The notes beneath the pieces are model-generated. The model did not search any database. It saw nothing but the letters and a program-made list of their open reading frames with translations, and had not been told where the DNA came from. From an uncultured Eubacteriales bacterium (GTDB lineage: Bacteria; Bacillota; Clostridia; Christensenellales; CAG-138): DNA of 64,000 bases. The stretch spans positions 19,877 to 83,876 of the forward strand of contig CADBYI010000002.1 in the NCBI GenBank assembly GCA_902798825.1. Direction: 5' to 3'. Within the stretch, counting starts at the first letter, position 1; each line of letters opens with the position of its first letter. Shown piece after piece: positions 39,669 through 48,606 of the stretch. The position numbers and the translations under genes are program-made.

Positions 39669-41512
39669 ATCAGGTCATCGCCGACAAACTGAAGCTCCTC
39701 CCAGACACCCCCGGCGTCTATAAGATGTTCGACGATACGGGCACGGTCATCTATGTGGGCAAGGCCATCAGCCTGAAGAATCGTGTCAGCCAATACTTCC
39801 AGGCGAACAAGGACCATCCCCCCAAGGTCCGGGCCATGGTGAGCCACATCGCCGACTTTGAGACCATCGGCGTGAACAATGAGATGGAGGCCCTCTCCCT
39901 GGAGAGCAACCTCATCAAGGAGTTCATGCCCAAGTATAATATCCTTCTGAAGGACGACAAGCACTTTCCCTACGTGCGGATCGACCTGAAGCAGGATTTC
40001 CCCCGGGTGGAGGTGGTCCGTCGCATCCGACGGGACGGGGCCACGTACCTGGGGCCCTATCTGTCCGCCATCGAGCTTAGGGAACAGGTGGCCGTCATCC
40101 GGTCCCACTTCCCCATCCGCCCCTGCCGAAAGGACATGGCACGGGCCATCGCCCGGCGGGAGCGTCCCTGCCTCATGTATCACATCGGCAAGTGCTGCGC
40201 CCCCTGCTCCGGTCAGGTGAGCCGGGAGACCTATCACGGGTATGTGAAGGAGGTCATCGCCTTTTTGGAGGGCCACACAGACCAGGTCCTGGCCGATCTT
40301 ACGGCCCAGATGAACGAAGCCGCCGATGGATTGGAGTTTGAGCGGGCCGCGCGCCTCCGGGATCAGATCCGCTCCATCGAAGGGCTCAAGGAGAAACAGG
40401 TGGCCATCTTCCCCAAGGAGACCGAAGCGGACGTGTTCGCCCCGGCCAAGCTGGAGGATCAGGCCGTGGTCTTCGCCCTGTTTTTGCGGCAGGGAAAGAT
40501 CGTGGGCACGGAGCATTTCTCCATGACCGCCGTCAGCGAGGACGACCCGGCGGAGATATTGGCCGCCTTTCTCACTCAGTTTTATGATCGGGACGGCATC
40601 CTGCCCGCCCGGGAGGTGCTGCTCTCCTGCCCCGTGTCCAACGCGAACGCCGTGGAGGAGATGCTGTCCGGCCGAGCAGGTCGGAAGGTGAAGCTGACCG
40701 TGCCCCAGCGGGGCGACAAGAAAAAACTGACGGAGCTGGCCGAGAAGAACGGCCGGGAGCTGCTTGAGAAGGAGAAGACCCTGCGGGAGAAGGCCTGGGA
40801 TCGGGACGAGGGCGCCGCGGTACAGCTGGCGGGGCTCTTGGGATTGGACGAGTTCCCCACCCGCATGGAGTGCTTCGACAACTCCCACATCATGGGAACG
40901 GACACGGTGTCCTCCATGGTGGTGTTCACCGACGGAAAGCCGGACAAGAACGCCTATCGGCGCTTCCGCATCCGGGCAGAGGCCGGCGGAGACGATCTTG
41001 TCGCCATGGAGGAGGTGCTGACCCGGCGCTTCAAGAAGGGTCCCCCCTATCCGGACCTGCTGATCATCGACGGCGGCAAGACCCAGCTGGCGGTGGCGGA
41101 AAAGGTGCTGAACGAAGCGGGCCTTCCTTACCTAAATGTGATCGCCCTGGCGGAAAGCCAGGAAATCATCTACACCCCGGACAGCGACGAGGGCATCGTC
41201 CTTCCCAGAAGCAGTCCCGTGCTCCATCTGCTGCAGCGGATACGGGACGAAGCCCACCGCTTCGCCATCTCCTACCACCGGTCATTGCACCAGCGCAACG
41301 CGCTTTTGTCGGTGCTGGACGGCATCGAGGGCATCGGGGATACCCGCAAGCGCGCCCTCTTCGACGCCTTTATCACCCGGGACGCCATCGCAGGCGCCAC
41401 CGTGGAGGAGTTATCCAAGGTAAAGGGCATGAGCAAGCCCGCGGCGGAGGCGGTGTACCGCTTTTTCCACCCGGCAGACGATACCAACGAAACAGAAAAG
41501 AAGGAAGGTTGA
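39665..41512 (+). CDS. uvrC: Excinuclease ABC subunit C
   Basis: UvrC makes both incisions in nucleotide excision repair. The 615-residue protein has the GIY-YIG domain (PGVYKMFDDTGTVIYVGKA), four-cysteine cluster region with CLMYHIGKCCAPC, a UVR motif (about 200-235), the RNase H-like nuclease (ECFDNSHIMGTDTVSSMVVF, LLIIDGGKTQL) and a helix-hairpin-helix pair at the end (LDGIEGIGDTRK, KVKGMSKPAAEAV). Length is the family norm. Confidence 0.97.
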   Translation: MNQVIADKLKLLPDTPGVYKMFDDTGTVIYVGKAISLKNRVSQYFQANKDHPPKVRAMVSHIADFETIGVNNEMEALSLESNLIKEFMPKYNILLKDDKHFPYVRIDLKQDFPRVEVVRRIRRDGATYLGPYLSAIELREQVAVIRSHFPIRPCRKDMARAIARRERPCLMYHIGKCCAPCSGQVSRETYHGYVKEVIAFLEGHTDQVLADLTAQMNEAADGLEFERAARLRDQIRSIEGLKEKQVAIFPKETEADVFAPAKLEDQAVVFALFLRQGKIVGTEHFSMTAVSEDDPAEILAAFLTQFYDRDGILPAREVLLSCPVSNANAVEEMLSGRAGRKVKLTVPQRGDKKKLTELAEKNGRELLEKEKTLREKAWDRDEGAAVQLAGLLGLDEFPTRMECFDNSHIMGTDTVSSMVVFTDGKPDKNAYRRFRIRAEAGGDDLVAMEEVLTRRFKKGPPYPDLLIIDGGKTQLAVAEKVLNEAGLPYLNVIALAESQEIIYTPDSDEGIVLPRSSPVLHLLQRIRDEAHRFAISYHRSLHQRNALLSVLDGIEGIGDTRKRALFDAFITRDAIAGATVEELSKVKGMSKPAAEAVYRFFHPADDTNETEKKEG

Positions 41513-41515
41513 ACT

Positions 41516-42631
41516 ATGGAAACGAAGGAAACGAAAAAAATCATCCTCACCGGCGATCGGCCCACGGGGCGGCTGCACCTGGGACATTTTGTGGGCTCCC
41601 TGCGGCGGCGAGTGGAGCTGCAGAATTCAGGGGAGTTCGACGCCATCAACATACTTATCGCCGACGATCAGGCTCTGACGGACAATGCCGACAATCCGGC
41701 CAAGATACGGGAGAACATCGTGAACGTGGCGCTGGACTATCTGTCCGCCGGTCTGGACCCGGAGAAGACCACCATCTGCATCCAGTCCCATCTGCCGGCC
41801 CTTCACGCCCTGACCTTCTACTATATGAATCTGGTGACCACGGCCCGGCTCTCCCGGAACCCCACCGTCAAGGCGGAGATGCAGCTTCGCGGCTTCGCCG
41901 ATGAGGGACTTCCCGCCGGGTTTTTCGCCTACCCCGTGTCCCAGGCGGCGGATATCACCGCCTTCGATGCCACGGTGGTACCCGTGGGCGAGGATCAGCT
42001 GCCCATGATCGAACAGACCCGAGAGATCGTGGAGAAGTTCAACCGGACCTATGGGGAGACGTTGGTCATGCCTAAGGCCATGATTCCCGAGAACGAGAAC
42101 CAGAGGCGGCTGCCCGGCGTGGACGGCAAGGCCAAGATGAGCAAATCCCTGGGCAACTGCATCTACCTCTCCGACGACGCCAAGACCGTGAAAAAGCAGG
42201 TGAACGGCAAGATGTTCACGGACCCCCAGCACCTGAAGATCGAGGACCCCGGGCACATCGAGGGTAACGTGGTGTTCACCTATCTGGACGCCTTTTCCAC
42301 GGACGATCACTTCAAAGAGTTCCTCCCCCAGTATGCCAACCTGGATGAGATGAAGGCTCACTATCAGAAGGGCGGCCTTGGAGACGGGACGTGCAAGAAG
42401 TTTTTGATCCAGGTTTTGGAGGAGACCCTCTCCCCCATCCGCGCCGAACGGGCCAAGTGGGAAGCGGACCTGGATACCGTCTACGACATCCTGCAGGCGG
42501 GCACAGCCAAGGCCCAGACCGTCACCAACGCCACCCTTGCCCGGGTGGAAAAGGCCATGCGCATCGATTACTTCGCCGATAGACGCATCGTCAAGGAATG
42601 GGAAAAGCAGCTCAAGGCAGCAAAACTGTAA
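41516..42631 (+). CDS. trpS: Tryptophan-tRNA ligase
   Basis: This class I synthetase charges tRNA-Trp. The 371-residue product has the nucleotide motif GDRPTGRLHLGHFVGS and KMSKS (DGKAKMSKSLGN), with the usual VGEDQLPMIEQTREI. It is somewhat longer than the common 330-340 residues. Only three bases separate it from uvrC, so there is no room for a T-box and it must rely on the exoA-operon promoter or an internal one. A strong terminator follows. Confidence 0.95.
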   Translation: METKETKKIILTGDRPTGRLHLGHFVGSLRRRVELQNSGEFDAINILIADDQALTDNADNPAKIRENIVNVALDYLSAGLDPEKTTICIQSHLPALHALTFYYMNLVTTARLSRNPTVKAEMQLRGFADEGLPAGFFAYPVSQAADITAFDATVVPVGEDQLPMIEQTREIVEKFNRTYGETLVMPKAMIPENENQRRLPGVDGKAKMSKSLGNCIYLSDDAKTVKKQVNGKMFTDPQHLKIEDPGHIEGNVVFTYLDAFSTDDHFKEFLPQYANLDEMKAHYQKGGLGDGTCKKFLIQVLEETLSPIRAERAKWEADLDTVYDILQAGTAKAQTVTNATLARVEKAMRIDYFADRRIVKEWEKQLKAAKL

Positions 42632-42645
42632 CGATTGAACCAATG

Positions 42646-42673
42646 AAAAAGGAGGGCTCACGCCCTCCTTTTT
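42646..42673. terminator. Terminator after trpS, probably bidirectional
   Basis: GGAGGGC (42651-42657) and GCCCTCC (42662-42668) pair over a four-base loop, flanked by AAAAA and TTTTT. It separates trpS from the convergent membrane-protein gene. Confidence 0.88.
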
Positions 42674-42679
42674 CGTGTG

Positions 42680-43144
42680 TCAGAACAGCTCGTCGCCCGG
42701 CAGGAGTCGGCTTCGGGCAGCTTTGATGTTCTCGATGCCAAGAACATGATAGGTTTGTGAAGCGGTGCGTATGGTGAGGCCGGGCAAAAGCGTGCGTCCG
42801 GTCAGCTTGATCTCCTGAAGGGATGCATCCGCCACTTCCTCCCGGCCTATTTCGAAGGCTGCCCCCGTCCCATTTCGCGGGTCCACGCCGTATCCGCGGA
42901 CCGTGTCCCCGTCCATGAGCAAATAGGTGTTTTCCCAGCTTTTCAAAAAGCGAAGAAAGCGTATCAGGCACAGGATGAGGTAAACCGCGCACAGAAAGCA
43001 GGCAACGGCGATCAGGTACCGGGGTGGGGCCGCAAAGCATTGCCGCGCCGCCAGGCCCAACGCGATGCCGATGATCGCCAGATACACGAACACATTCAGT
43101 TTGATGGTCTCGCCGACCCGTTTGTCCTTTTCAAATCGCATCAT
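42680..43144 (-). CDS. Small two-helix membrane protein of unknown function
   Basis: The 154-residue product (from ATG 43144; an ATG at 43141 and a TTG at 43147 are adjacent alternatives) has a short charged N terminus, two membrane helices (about 17-35 and 43-65), and a C-terminal soluble part of about 85 residues. That part is predicted beta-rich (YLLMDGDTVRGYGVD, LTIRTASQTYHVLGIENI) and resembles a bacterial PH-like domain in layout. I do not recognise a family. Its start codons sit directly on the T-tract of the preceding terminator and there is no ribosome binding site, so its start or expression is uncertain. Confidence 0.6.
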   Translation of the reverse strand: MMRFEKDKRVGETIKLNVFVYLAIIGIALGLAARQCFAAPPRYLIAVACFLCAVYLILCLIRFLRFLKSWENTYLLMDGDTVRGYGVDPRNGTGAAFEIGREEVADASLQEIKLTGRTLLPGLTIRTASQTYHVLGIENIKAARSRLLPGDELF

Positions 43145-43145
43145 C

Positions 43146-43178
43146 AAAAGAAAACAGGAGGGAGCAGCCTCCCTCCTG
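43146..43178 (-). terminator. Intrinsic terminator after the EF-G-like gene
   Basis: CAGGAGGGAG (43155-43164 read on plus) and CTCCCTCCTG (43169-43178) are perfect arms around a four-base loop. On the minus strand TTTTCTTTT follows immediately and runs into the next gene's start codon. Confidence 0.88.
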
Positions 43179-43191
43179 ATGGGTCCTTGTT

Positions 43192-45264
43192 TTACTCGTC
43201 CTCTTCGTCCTCAATCTTGGCCGCCTCGATGATCTTCTTGGCCTTGTCGCCGGGCACATCCTCATAGCGGACAAACTCGCTCTTGAAGGAGCCGCGGGCC
43301 TGGGTCATGGCCAGCAGATCGGTGGCGTACTTGGTCATCTCGGCCAGAGGCGCTTCGGCCACAACTTCGGTGAGACCGCCGTCCACGGGGTTCATGCCCA
43401 ACATCCGGCCCCGACGACGGTTCAGATCGCCGATGATATCACCCACGTTGTCGTTGGGCACCAGGATATCGTACCGATAGATGGGCTCGATCAGGGCGGG
43501 AGACGCCTTCACGCAGGCCGCCTTATAGGCCAAGCGGGCCGCGGACTTGAAGGCCACTTCCTTGGAATCCACGGGATGATACTTGCCGAAGAACAACGTG
43601 GCCTTGACGCCGATCATGGGATAGCCGGCCAGCACGCCGTGCTGCATGGCTTCCCTCAGACCCTTGTCCACGGCGGGGATGAACTCGCGGGGGACCACGC
43701 CGCCCACGATGGCATCCACGAACTCGTAATCCACGCCCTCGTCAGCGGGCTCGAAGCGGATGTTGACCACGCCGAACTGGCCGCTGCCGCCGGTCTGCTT
43801 CTTATGCTTACCTTCGGCCTCCGCGGTGGAGCGGATGGTCTCCCGATAGGGGATGCGCTGCTCGTTTAGGGTGGCTTCCACGTTGAACTTGTTCTTCAGC
43901 TTGCTGCACACCACGTCGAGGTGCTTCTCACCCAGACCGCACAGGAGCACGTCACCGGTCTCGATGTTCTTCTCAATGGTGATGGTGGGATCCTCCTCAC
44001 GGATGCGGTTGAGGCCGGCGATGACCTTGTCGTCCTCCCCCTTGTTCTTGGCCGCGATGGCCAGGGCGATGCAGGCCTTGGGGAAGTCGATGGGGGCCAC
44101 CTTCACGATGTCGCTCTGCTCTGCGAGGGTGTCGTTGGTGGCGGTGTACTGGAGCTTGGGCAGGGCGCCGATGTCGCCGGCGTTGAGCTTATCCACGGCG
44201 ATGGTCTTCTTGCCGCGAATGAGCACGGGGGCGGTGGGCTTCTCGGCCTTCTCGCTGTTCACGTTATAGGGCGTCACGTTGATGTCCAGGGTGCCACGAT
44301 GGACTTTGACGATGGAGTACTTGCCGAACTGGTCGTTGATGGTCTTGGCCACGGTGGCGACCATCTTGCCGTCCCGAGTGAGCTCAATGGCGTTGCCGGC
44401 GGCGTCGGTAGCGGCGGGGAGCTTGGCGTCGGCCGCGGCGGGCAGATAGTGGACGATGTCGTCGAGCAGCGTGAACACGCCCGCGTTGTTGAGGGCGGAG
44501 GTGCAGACCACGGGGGTCACGGTGCCTTCCTTGACGCCCTTGCTCAAACCGAAGAGGATGTCCTCTTTGGGCAGCTCCATCTCCTCGAAGTACTTCTCCA
44601 TCAGCTCTTCATCCGCCTCGGCAGCGGCTTCGGTGAGCTTCTCATAGAGGGACTGGGCCTCATCGCTCAGGTTGCCGGGCACAGCCACTTCCTTCAGATT
44701 CTTGCCGTCAAAGAGATAGGCGGTCATGTTGATGATGTCCACGAAGCCCTTGAAGTTGCTGCCTTCCATGATGGGCAGCTGGATGGGGACCACGTTGGGG
44801 CCGAACTTTTCGTTGACCGCCGCCATGACCTTTTCAAAGCTGGCGTTCTCACGGTCCATCTGGTTGATGACCATCATGCGGGGCATGCTCTGGGCCTGGC
44901 ACATGGCCATGGCCTTCTCGGCGCCCACCACGGGGCCGGAGACGGCGCCCACCACGATGATGGCGCTGTCGGCCAAGAACGCGGCGGAGGCCACATCGCC
45001 ATAGAAGTCGTAGCCGCCCGGGGCATCGATAAAGTTGATCTTGGTGTTCTTCCACTCCACGGGCTCCACGGACATATTGATGGAGCAGCCGCGCTTGGCT
45101 TCTTCGGGATCGAAGTCGGAGACGGTGGTGCCGTTCTCCACCTTGCCGATACGATCGATGAGGCCGGTGTTGAACAAAATGGTCTCTACGAGTGTGGTCT
45201 TTCCTTCGCCGGCATGGCCGAACACGCCCACGTTGCGAATGGATTCAGCGGTATAGTTCTTCAT
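43192..45264 (-). CDS. EF-G-like translational GTPase (EF-G-2 type)
   Basis: This 690-residue protein has the five-domain elongation factor G architecture, but its G motifs differ from true EF-G. G1 is GHAGEGKTT, G3 is DAPGGYDFYGD where EF-G has DTPGHVDF, and G4 is NQMD. The catalytic histidine of the DTPGH motif is replaced by glycine. Domain IV and the C terminus are present (HKKQTGGSGQFG, PIYRYDILVPNDNVGDIIGDLNRRRGRMLGM). It matches the EF-G-2/FusA2-like paralogue group of uncertain role, not the main translocase. The ATG at 45264 follows GGGGGAAACAG, and the promoter with a hairpin leader lies upstream. Confidence 0.88.
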   Translation of the reverse strand: MKNYTAESIRNVGVFGHAGEGKTTLVETILFNTGLIDRIGKVENGTTVSDFDPEEAKRGCSINMSVEPVEWKNTKINFIDAPGGYDFYGDVASAAFLADSAIIVVGAVSGPVVGAEKAMAMCQAQSMPRMMVINQMDRENASFEKVMAAVNEKFGPNVVPIQLPIMEGSNFKGFVDIINMTAYLFDGKNLKEVAVPGNLSDEAQSLYEKLTEAAAEADEELMEKYFEEMELPKEDILFGLSKGVKEGTVTPVVCTSALNNAGVFTLLDDIVHYLPAAADAKLPAATDAAGNAIELTRDGKMVATVAKTINDQFGKYSIVKVHRGTLDINVTPYNVNSEKAEKPTAPVLIRGKKTIAVDKLNAGDIGALPKLQYTATNDTLAEQSDIVKVAPIDFPKACIALAIAAKNKGEDDKVIAGLNRIREEDPTITIEKNIETGDVLLCGLGEKHLDVVCSKLKNKFNVEATLNEQRIPYRETIRSTAEAEGKHKKQTGGSGQFGVVNIRFEPADEGVDYEFVDAIVGGVVPREFIPAVDKGLREAMQHGVLAGYPMIGVKATLFFGKYHPVDSKEVAFKSAARLAYKAACVKASPALIEPIYRYDILVPNDNVGDIIGDLNRRRGRMLGMNPVDGGLTEVVAEAPLAEMTKYATDLLAMTQARGSFKSEFVRYEDVPGDKAKKIIEAAKIEDEEDE

Positions 45265-45307
45265 CCTGTTTCCCCCTATCGGTTTGTTTCTCTAATGTAT
45301 ATCCTCT

Positions 45308-45327
45308 GTGGAGAAGGACTTCTCCAC
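45308..45327 (-). other. Perfect hairpin in the EF-G-like mRNA leader
   Basis: GTGGAGAAG (45308-45316) and CTTCTCCAC (45319-45327) form nine-base arms separated by two bases, 43 bases before the start codon. No T-tract follows, so it is not a terminator. Confidence 0.6.
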
Positions 45328-45353
45328 GCAAATACCCATTTTAGCTAAAGGGT

Positions 45354-45383
45354 ATATTACCACAGGTAGTATGTTTTTGTCAA
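45354..45383 (-). promoter_or_regulatory. Predicted promoter of the EF-G-like gene
   Basis: TTGACA (45378-45383) and TAATAT (45354-45359) lie 18 bases apart on the minus strand, immediately upstream of the start of a leader of about 85 bases. The promoter abuts the end of ahcY. Confidence 0.7.
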
Positions 45384-45386
45384 ATG

Positions 45387-46649
45387 CTAAACCCGCCAAC
45401 TTTGCAAATATTCGGCCTGTTCAGGGGTCAGCGTATCCACCTTCACGCCCATGGCGGCCAGCTTCTGCCGGGCCACCTGCTCGTCGATATCCCGCGGCAC
45501 CGCGTAGAGCCGCTTTTCCAGCGTCCGACCCTGTTGGGCGATGAACCGGGCGGACAGGGCCTGGATGGCAAAGCTCATATCCATGATCTCCGCCGGATGG
45601 CCGTCGCCGGAGGCCAGGTTCACCAGCCGTCCCTCTGCCAACACATAGACCCACCGATCCTCGTCCAGCCGGAACCCCTCGATGTTGGGCTTCATGTCCC
45701 GCCGCTCCCGGGCGTGCTCCCGGAGCCATTTCACGTCCACCTCCACGTCGAAGTGGCCCGCGTTGCAGAGGATAGCGCCGTTCTTCATGTGGGTAAAATG
45801 CTCTGCCGTGATCACGTCCCTGTCCCCCGTGACGGTGATGAACAGGTCCCCTACCCCGGCTGCCTGCTGCATGGGCATCACGGCGAATCCGTCCATGATG
45901 GCTTCGATGGCCTTCACCGGGTCCACCTCCGTGACGATCACGTGGGCCCCCAGGCCCTTGGCCCGCATGGCTACGCCCTTGCCGCACCAGCCGTAGCCGG
46001 CCACCACGCAGGTTTTTCCGGCCACGATCAGGTTCGTTGTCCGATCGATGCCGTCGAATACGGACTGACCCGTGCCGTATCGGTTGTCAAACAGGTGCTT
46101 GCAGTCGGCATCGTTCACGTCCATCATCGGAAAGGGCAGCACGCCGGCCTTTTCCATGGCCTTCAAGCGGATGACACCGGTTGTGGTCTCCTCGCAGCCC
46201 CCCAGGATATGGGCCTTCAGCGCCGGGAACCTGTCCATGACGCCGGAGACCAGATCCCCTCCGTCGTCGATGAGAATGTCCGGCGTATGGGACAGGACAC
46301 GGTCGATATTTTGCTCGTATTCCTCTGCCGTACAGCCATGCAGGGCGTATACGTGCATAGGCGTGCTTTCCCAGTTTCCGTGAACGAGGGCCGCCGCCAC
46401 GTCATCCTGGGTGGACAGAGGGTTGCTGCCCGTGACGATCATGTTGGCGCCGCCCGATTGCAGCACCCGGCACAGATAAGCGGTTTTGGCCTCCAGATGG
46501 ACCGAAAGACCGATGGTCAGCCCGGCAAAGGGCTTTTCCCGCTCGAAATCGGCCAGGATGCCGTTCAGCAGGGGCATGTTCCGGCGGACCCATTCGATCT
46601 TGTTTTCACCGGAAGGAAACAGGGAGATATCTCTGATGACTGAATCCAT
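45387..46649 (-). CDS. ahcY: Adenosylhomocysteinase
   Basis: S-adenosylhomocysteine hydrolase splits SAH into adenosine and homocysteine, removing the product of methyltransferases. The 420-residue product is the short bacterial/archaeal form, with GLSVHLEAKTAYL, the ETTTGV and MDVNDADCKHLFDNRYGTGQS substrate region, and the NAD-binding VAGYGWCGKGVAMRAKGLGA. The C-terminal tail is short. GGAGG precedes the ATG at 46649, and the upstream hydrolase gene ends nine bases before. Confidence 0.95.
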   Translation of the reverse strand: MDSVIRDISLFPSGENKIEWVRRNMPLLNGILADFEREKPFAGLTIGLSVHLEAKTAYLCRVLQSGGANMIVTGSNPLSTQDDVAAALVHGNWESTPMHVYALHGCTAEEYEQNIDRVLSHTPDILIDDGGDLVSGVMDRFPALKAHILGGCEETTTGVIRLKAMEKAGVLPFPMMDVNDADCKHLFDNRYGTGQSVFDGIDRTTNLIVAGKTCVVAGYGWCGKGVAMRAKGLGAHVIVTEVDPVKAIEAIMDGFAVMPMQQAAGVGDLFITVTGDRDVITAEHFTHMKNGAILCNAGHFDVEVDVKWLREHARERRDMKPNIEGFRLDEDRWVYVLAEGRLVNLASGDGHPAEIMDMSFAIQALSARFIAQQGRTLEKRLYAVPRDIDEQVARQKLAAMGVKVDTLTPEQAEYLQSWRV

Positions 46650-46658
46650 ACGTCCTCC

Positions 46659-47312
46659 TTATTTGCAAAAGTTCAGGATGATGTGGGCGATCCTGTCGCT
46701 GTGGCAGATATAGCTGCCGTGGTCCTCCCCGGGCAGGATCATCAGCTGTGCGCCGGGTATGGACCTTGCGATGAGGCGGGTGTCCTCCTCCCGGATGATG
46801 TCCCGGCTCCCCGCCGCCACCAGGGTCCGGCAACGGATGGTGGATAAATCCTTCTCCGATATGTGGGGTTCCCGGAGCATGACGGCGCTGTAGATATTGG
46901 GGGATTGGCAGTACTCCTGCCATATCTCCTGATAGGCCTCGCTTCGCAACCCATGGGGATGGGTGTTGGCGCCGCAGACGATGAGGTCGGCGATCCTGTC
47001 CGTCTGCCCGGCAGCCAGCAGGGCCACGATCCCTCCATCCGAATAGCCGCAGAGGACCACGTCGCGCAGGTCCAGCGCCGAAAGGAAAGCCAGCAGATCA
47101 TCCGCCATGTCAGCATAGTGGAGCTTATCCACCGGATCGCTGTTTCCGTGCCCGCGGCTGTCCAAGGCAAAGCAGGTGAACCGTTCCCCCAGCACCCCCA
47201 TGGCTTCGTCGAAGATGCTGTGGTCCTCCCCGTTGCCGTGGAGCAACACCAAAGGACGTCCCTCCCCGTATTGCTCATACCAAAGCCGTATGCCGTTCAC
47301 ATAAGCGTCCAT
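46659..47312 (-). CDS. Alpha/beta hydrolase
   Basis: The 217-residue product is an alpha/beta-fold hydrolase with VLLHGNGEDHSIFD, the LDSRGHGNSD block, nucleophile CGYSDGG, and the C-terminal histidine in LPGEDHGSYI. The acid would be in AAGSRDIIREED. The substrate is not readable. GGGGAGAAGG lies before the ATG at 47312, 14 bases after the T-tract of the S41-protease terminator, so it may depend on read-through. Confidence 0.88.
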   Translation of the reverse strand: MDAYVNGIRLWYEQYGEGRPLVLLHGNGEDHSIFDEAMGVLGERFTCFALDSRGHGNSDPVDKLHYADMADDLLAFLSALDLRDVVLCGYSDGGIVALLAAGQTDRIADLIVCGANTHPHGLRSEAYQEIWQEYCQSPNIYSAVMLREPHISEKDLSTIRCRTLVAAGSRDIIREEDTRLIARSIPGAQLMILPGEDHGSYICHSDRIAHIILNFCK

Positions 47313-47326
47313 GGCCTTCTCCCCGT

Positions 47327-47349
47327 AAAAAAGCCGCCCGTGAGGCGGC
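47327..47349 (-). terminator. Intrinsic terminator after the S41 protease gene
   Basis: GCCGCC and GGCGGC arms (47344-47349 and 47333-47338) close a five-base loop and are followed by TTTTTT (47332-47327) on the minus strand. The stem repeats the one before recG. Confidence 0.85.
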
Positions 47350-47364
47350 TATGGTCGTTCCCAT

Positions 47365-48594
47365 TCACCGATCCAGCCCCTGCAAATAGGCCACCGCCGC
47401 CTGCAGCTGGGTGTCGCTTTCATAGGGTATGGATGGGATGGAATAGTAGGCCAGTCCTTCGGGCAGCTCCACGATATGGTCCGGGGTGATGCCCGTGCCC
47501 TGGATGCACACATCCGAAGGGGTATAGTAGGCGTCGGTGGTGAACTTGATGGTGCCGTCCCGGCCGAAGTTGATATCGAAGAAGGTCTGCACGATGCCCT
47601 TTCCGAATGTGACGGTGCCGAAGAGCTCCGCCACGCCGTTGTCCTTCAGGGCCCCGGAGAGGAGCTCGCTGGCGGAGGCGGAGTACCCGTTGACCAGCAT
47701 GGCGATGGGCAGATCCAGCCCGTCGGAATGGGTCCGATAGACCACTTCCTTGTTGATCCGGCTGCGGACCGTGGTGATGACCTTGTTCTTGGGCAGGAAG
47801 ATGTCCGCGATGTCGCACACGTCGGAAAGGGTTCCGCCCAGATCGTCCCGCACGTCCAGCACCAGGGCGGTCATCCCCTGGCCCTTGAGATCGTCGAGGG
47901 CGTCCTTCACCTCGCGGACCACCTGGCCGTGGAAACCGGAGATATAGATGTAGCCAATGCCGTCCTCCAGCATCCTATAGGTCACATAGGGGGAATAGAC
48001 CTGCCGCATGGTGACGGTGAAAGTCAGCTCCTGACCGTCCCGCACTATCACCACGGTGTTCACGTCCCCTTCCTCGTGGGTGATGAAGGTAAGAAACTCG
48101 TTGAGGGTCTTCCCGGTCGCCGGCTCGCCGTTGGCCATGGTGATCTGGTCGCCCACCAGGATACCCGCTTCCTGGGCGGGGGTGTTGCTGTATACCTCGG
48201 TGATGACGAAGACGCTGTCCCCCATGTCGGACACCAGCACGCCCATGCCGATGAAGTTGCCGGAGTTGCTGTTCATCAGCTCGTCGTACTCGGCTTTGGT
48301 GTAGTATTCGGCGTAATCGTCCCCCATATGGGAGGACAGGCCCTTGAGGGCGCCCGTGACCATGCTGTCCTTGGTGTCCTCATCGAAGAAGTAATAGTTC
48401 TTCTTCACCAGCTCCACGGCCTCTGAAATGGGCTGCAGCTCCGAGAATCGACGCACATAGTAAAGGGATGTGAGCAGCACCGCGAAGGCAGCCGTCAGCG
48501 CCACGCACAGCAAACAAAGCCACACGCTGATGCGGCGACTTTGTTTTTTAGGTTCCGTAGGATAAGGTTCAACGATAAATTGGGTATCTTCCAT
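47365..48594 (-). CDS. Membrane-anchored PDZ/S41 carboxyl-terminal processing protease
   Basis: The 409-residue product is a CtpA/Prc-type serine protease at the cell surface. It has a single membrane anchor (about 25-47), an N-terminal cap, a PDZ domain (about 100-185, NTPAQEAGILVGDQI) and an S41 core with catalytic serine in NGYSASASE and lysine in TFGKGIVQT. I start at ATG 48594; a TTG at 48600 is possible. It follows the P-loop ATPase gene by 12 bases. Family members process envelope proteins and, in spore-formers, can act in sporulation signalling. Confidence 0.92.
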   Translation of the reverse strand: MEDTQFIVEPYPTEPKKQSRRISVWLCLLCVALTAAFAVLLTSLYYVRRFSELQPISEAVELVKKNYYFFDEDTKDSMVTGALKGLSSHMGDDYAEYYTKAEYDELMNSNSGNFIGMGVLVSDMGDSVFVITEVYSNTPAQEAGILVGDQITMANGEPATGKTLNEFLTFITHEEGDVNTVVIVRDGQELTFTVTMRQVYSPYVTYRMLEDGIGYIYISGFHGQVVREVKDALDDLKGQGMTALVLDVRDDLGGTLSDVCDIADIFLPKNKVITTVRSRINKEVVYRTHSDGLDLPIAMLVNGYSASASELLSGALKDNGVAELFGTVTFGKGIVQTFFDINFGRDGTIKFTTDAYYTPSDVCIQGTGITPDHIVELPEGLAYYSIPSIPYESDTQLQAAVAYLQGLDR

Positions 48595-48606
48595 GAACAA
48601 AGTGGG

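Noticed and set aside
41512..41516. Possible T-box ahead of trpS
   Set aside because: Only three bases separate uvrC and trpS, so no leader RNA fits.
43921..45348. Open frame of 475 codons on the plus strand
   Set aside because: It is antisense to the EF-G-like gene and has the Gly/His/Asp/Leu-rich look of a shadow frame.
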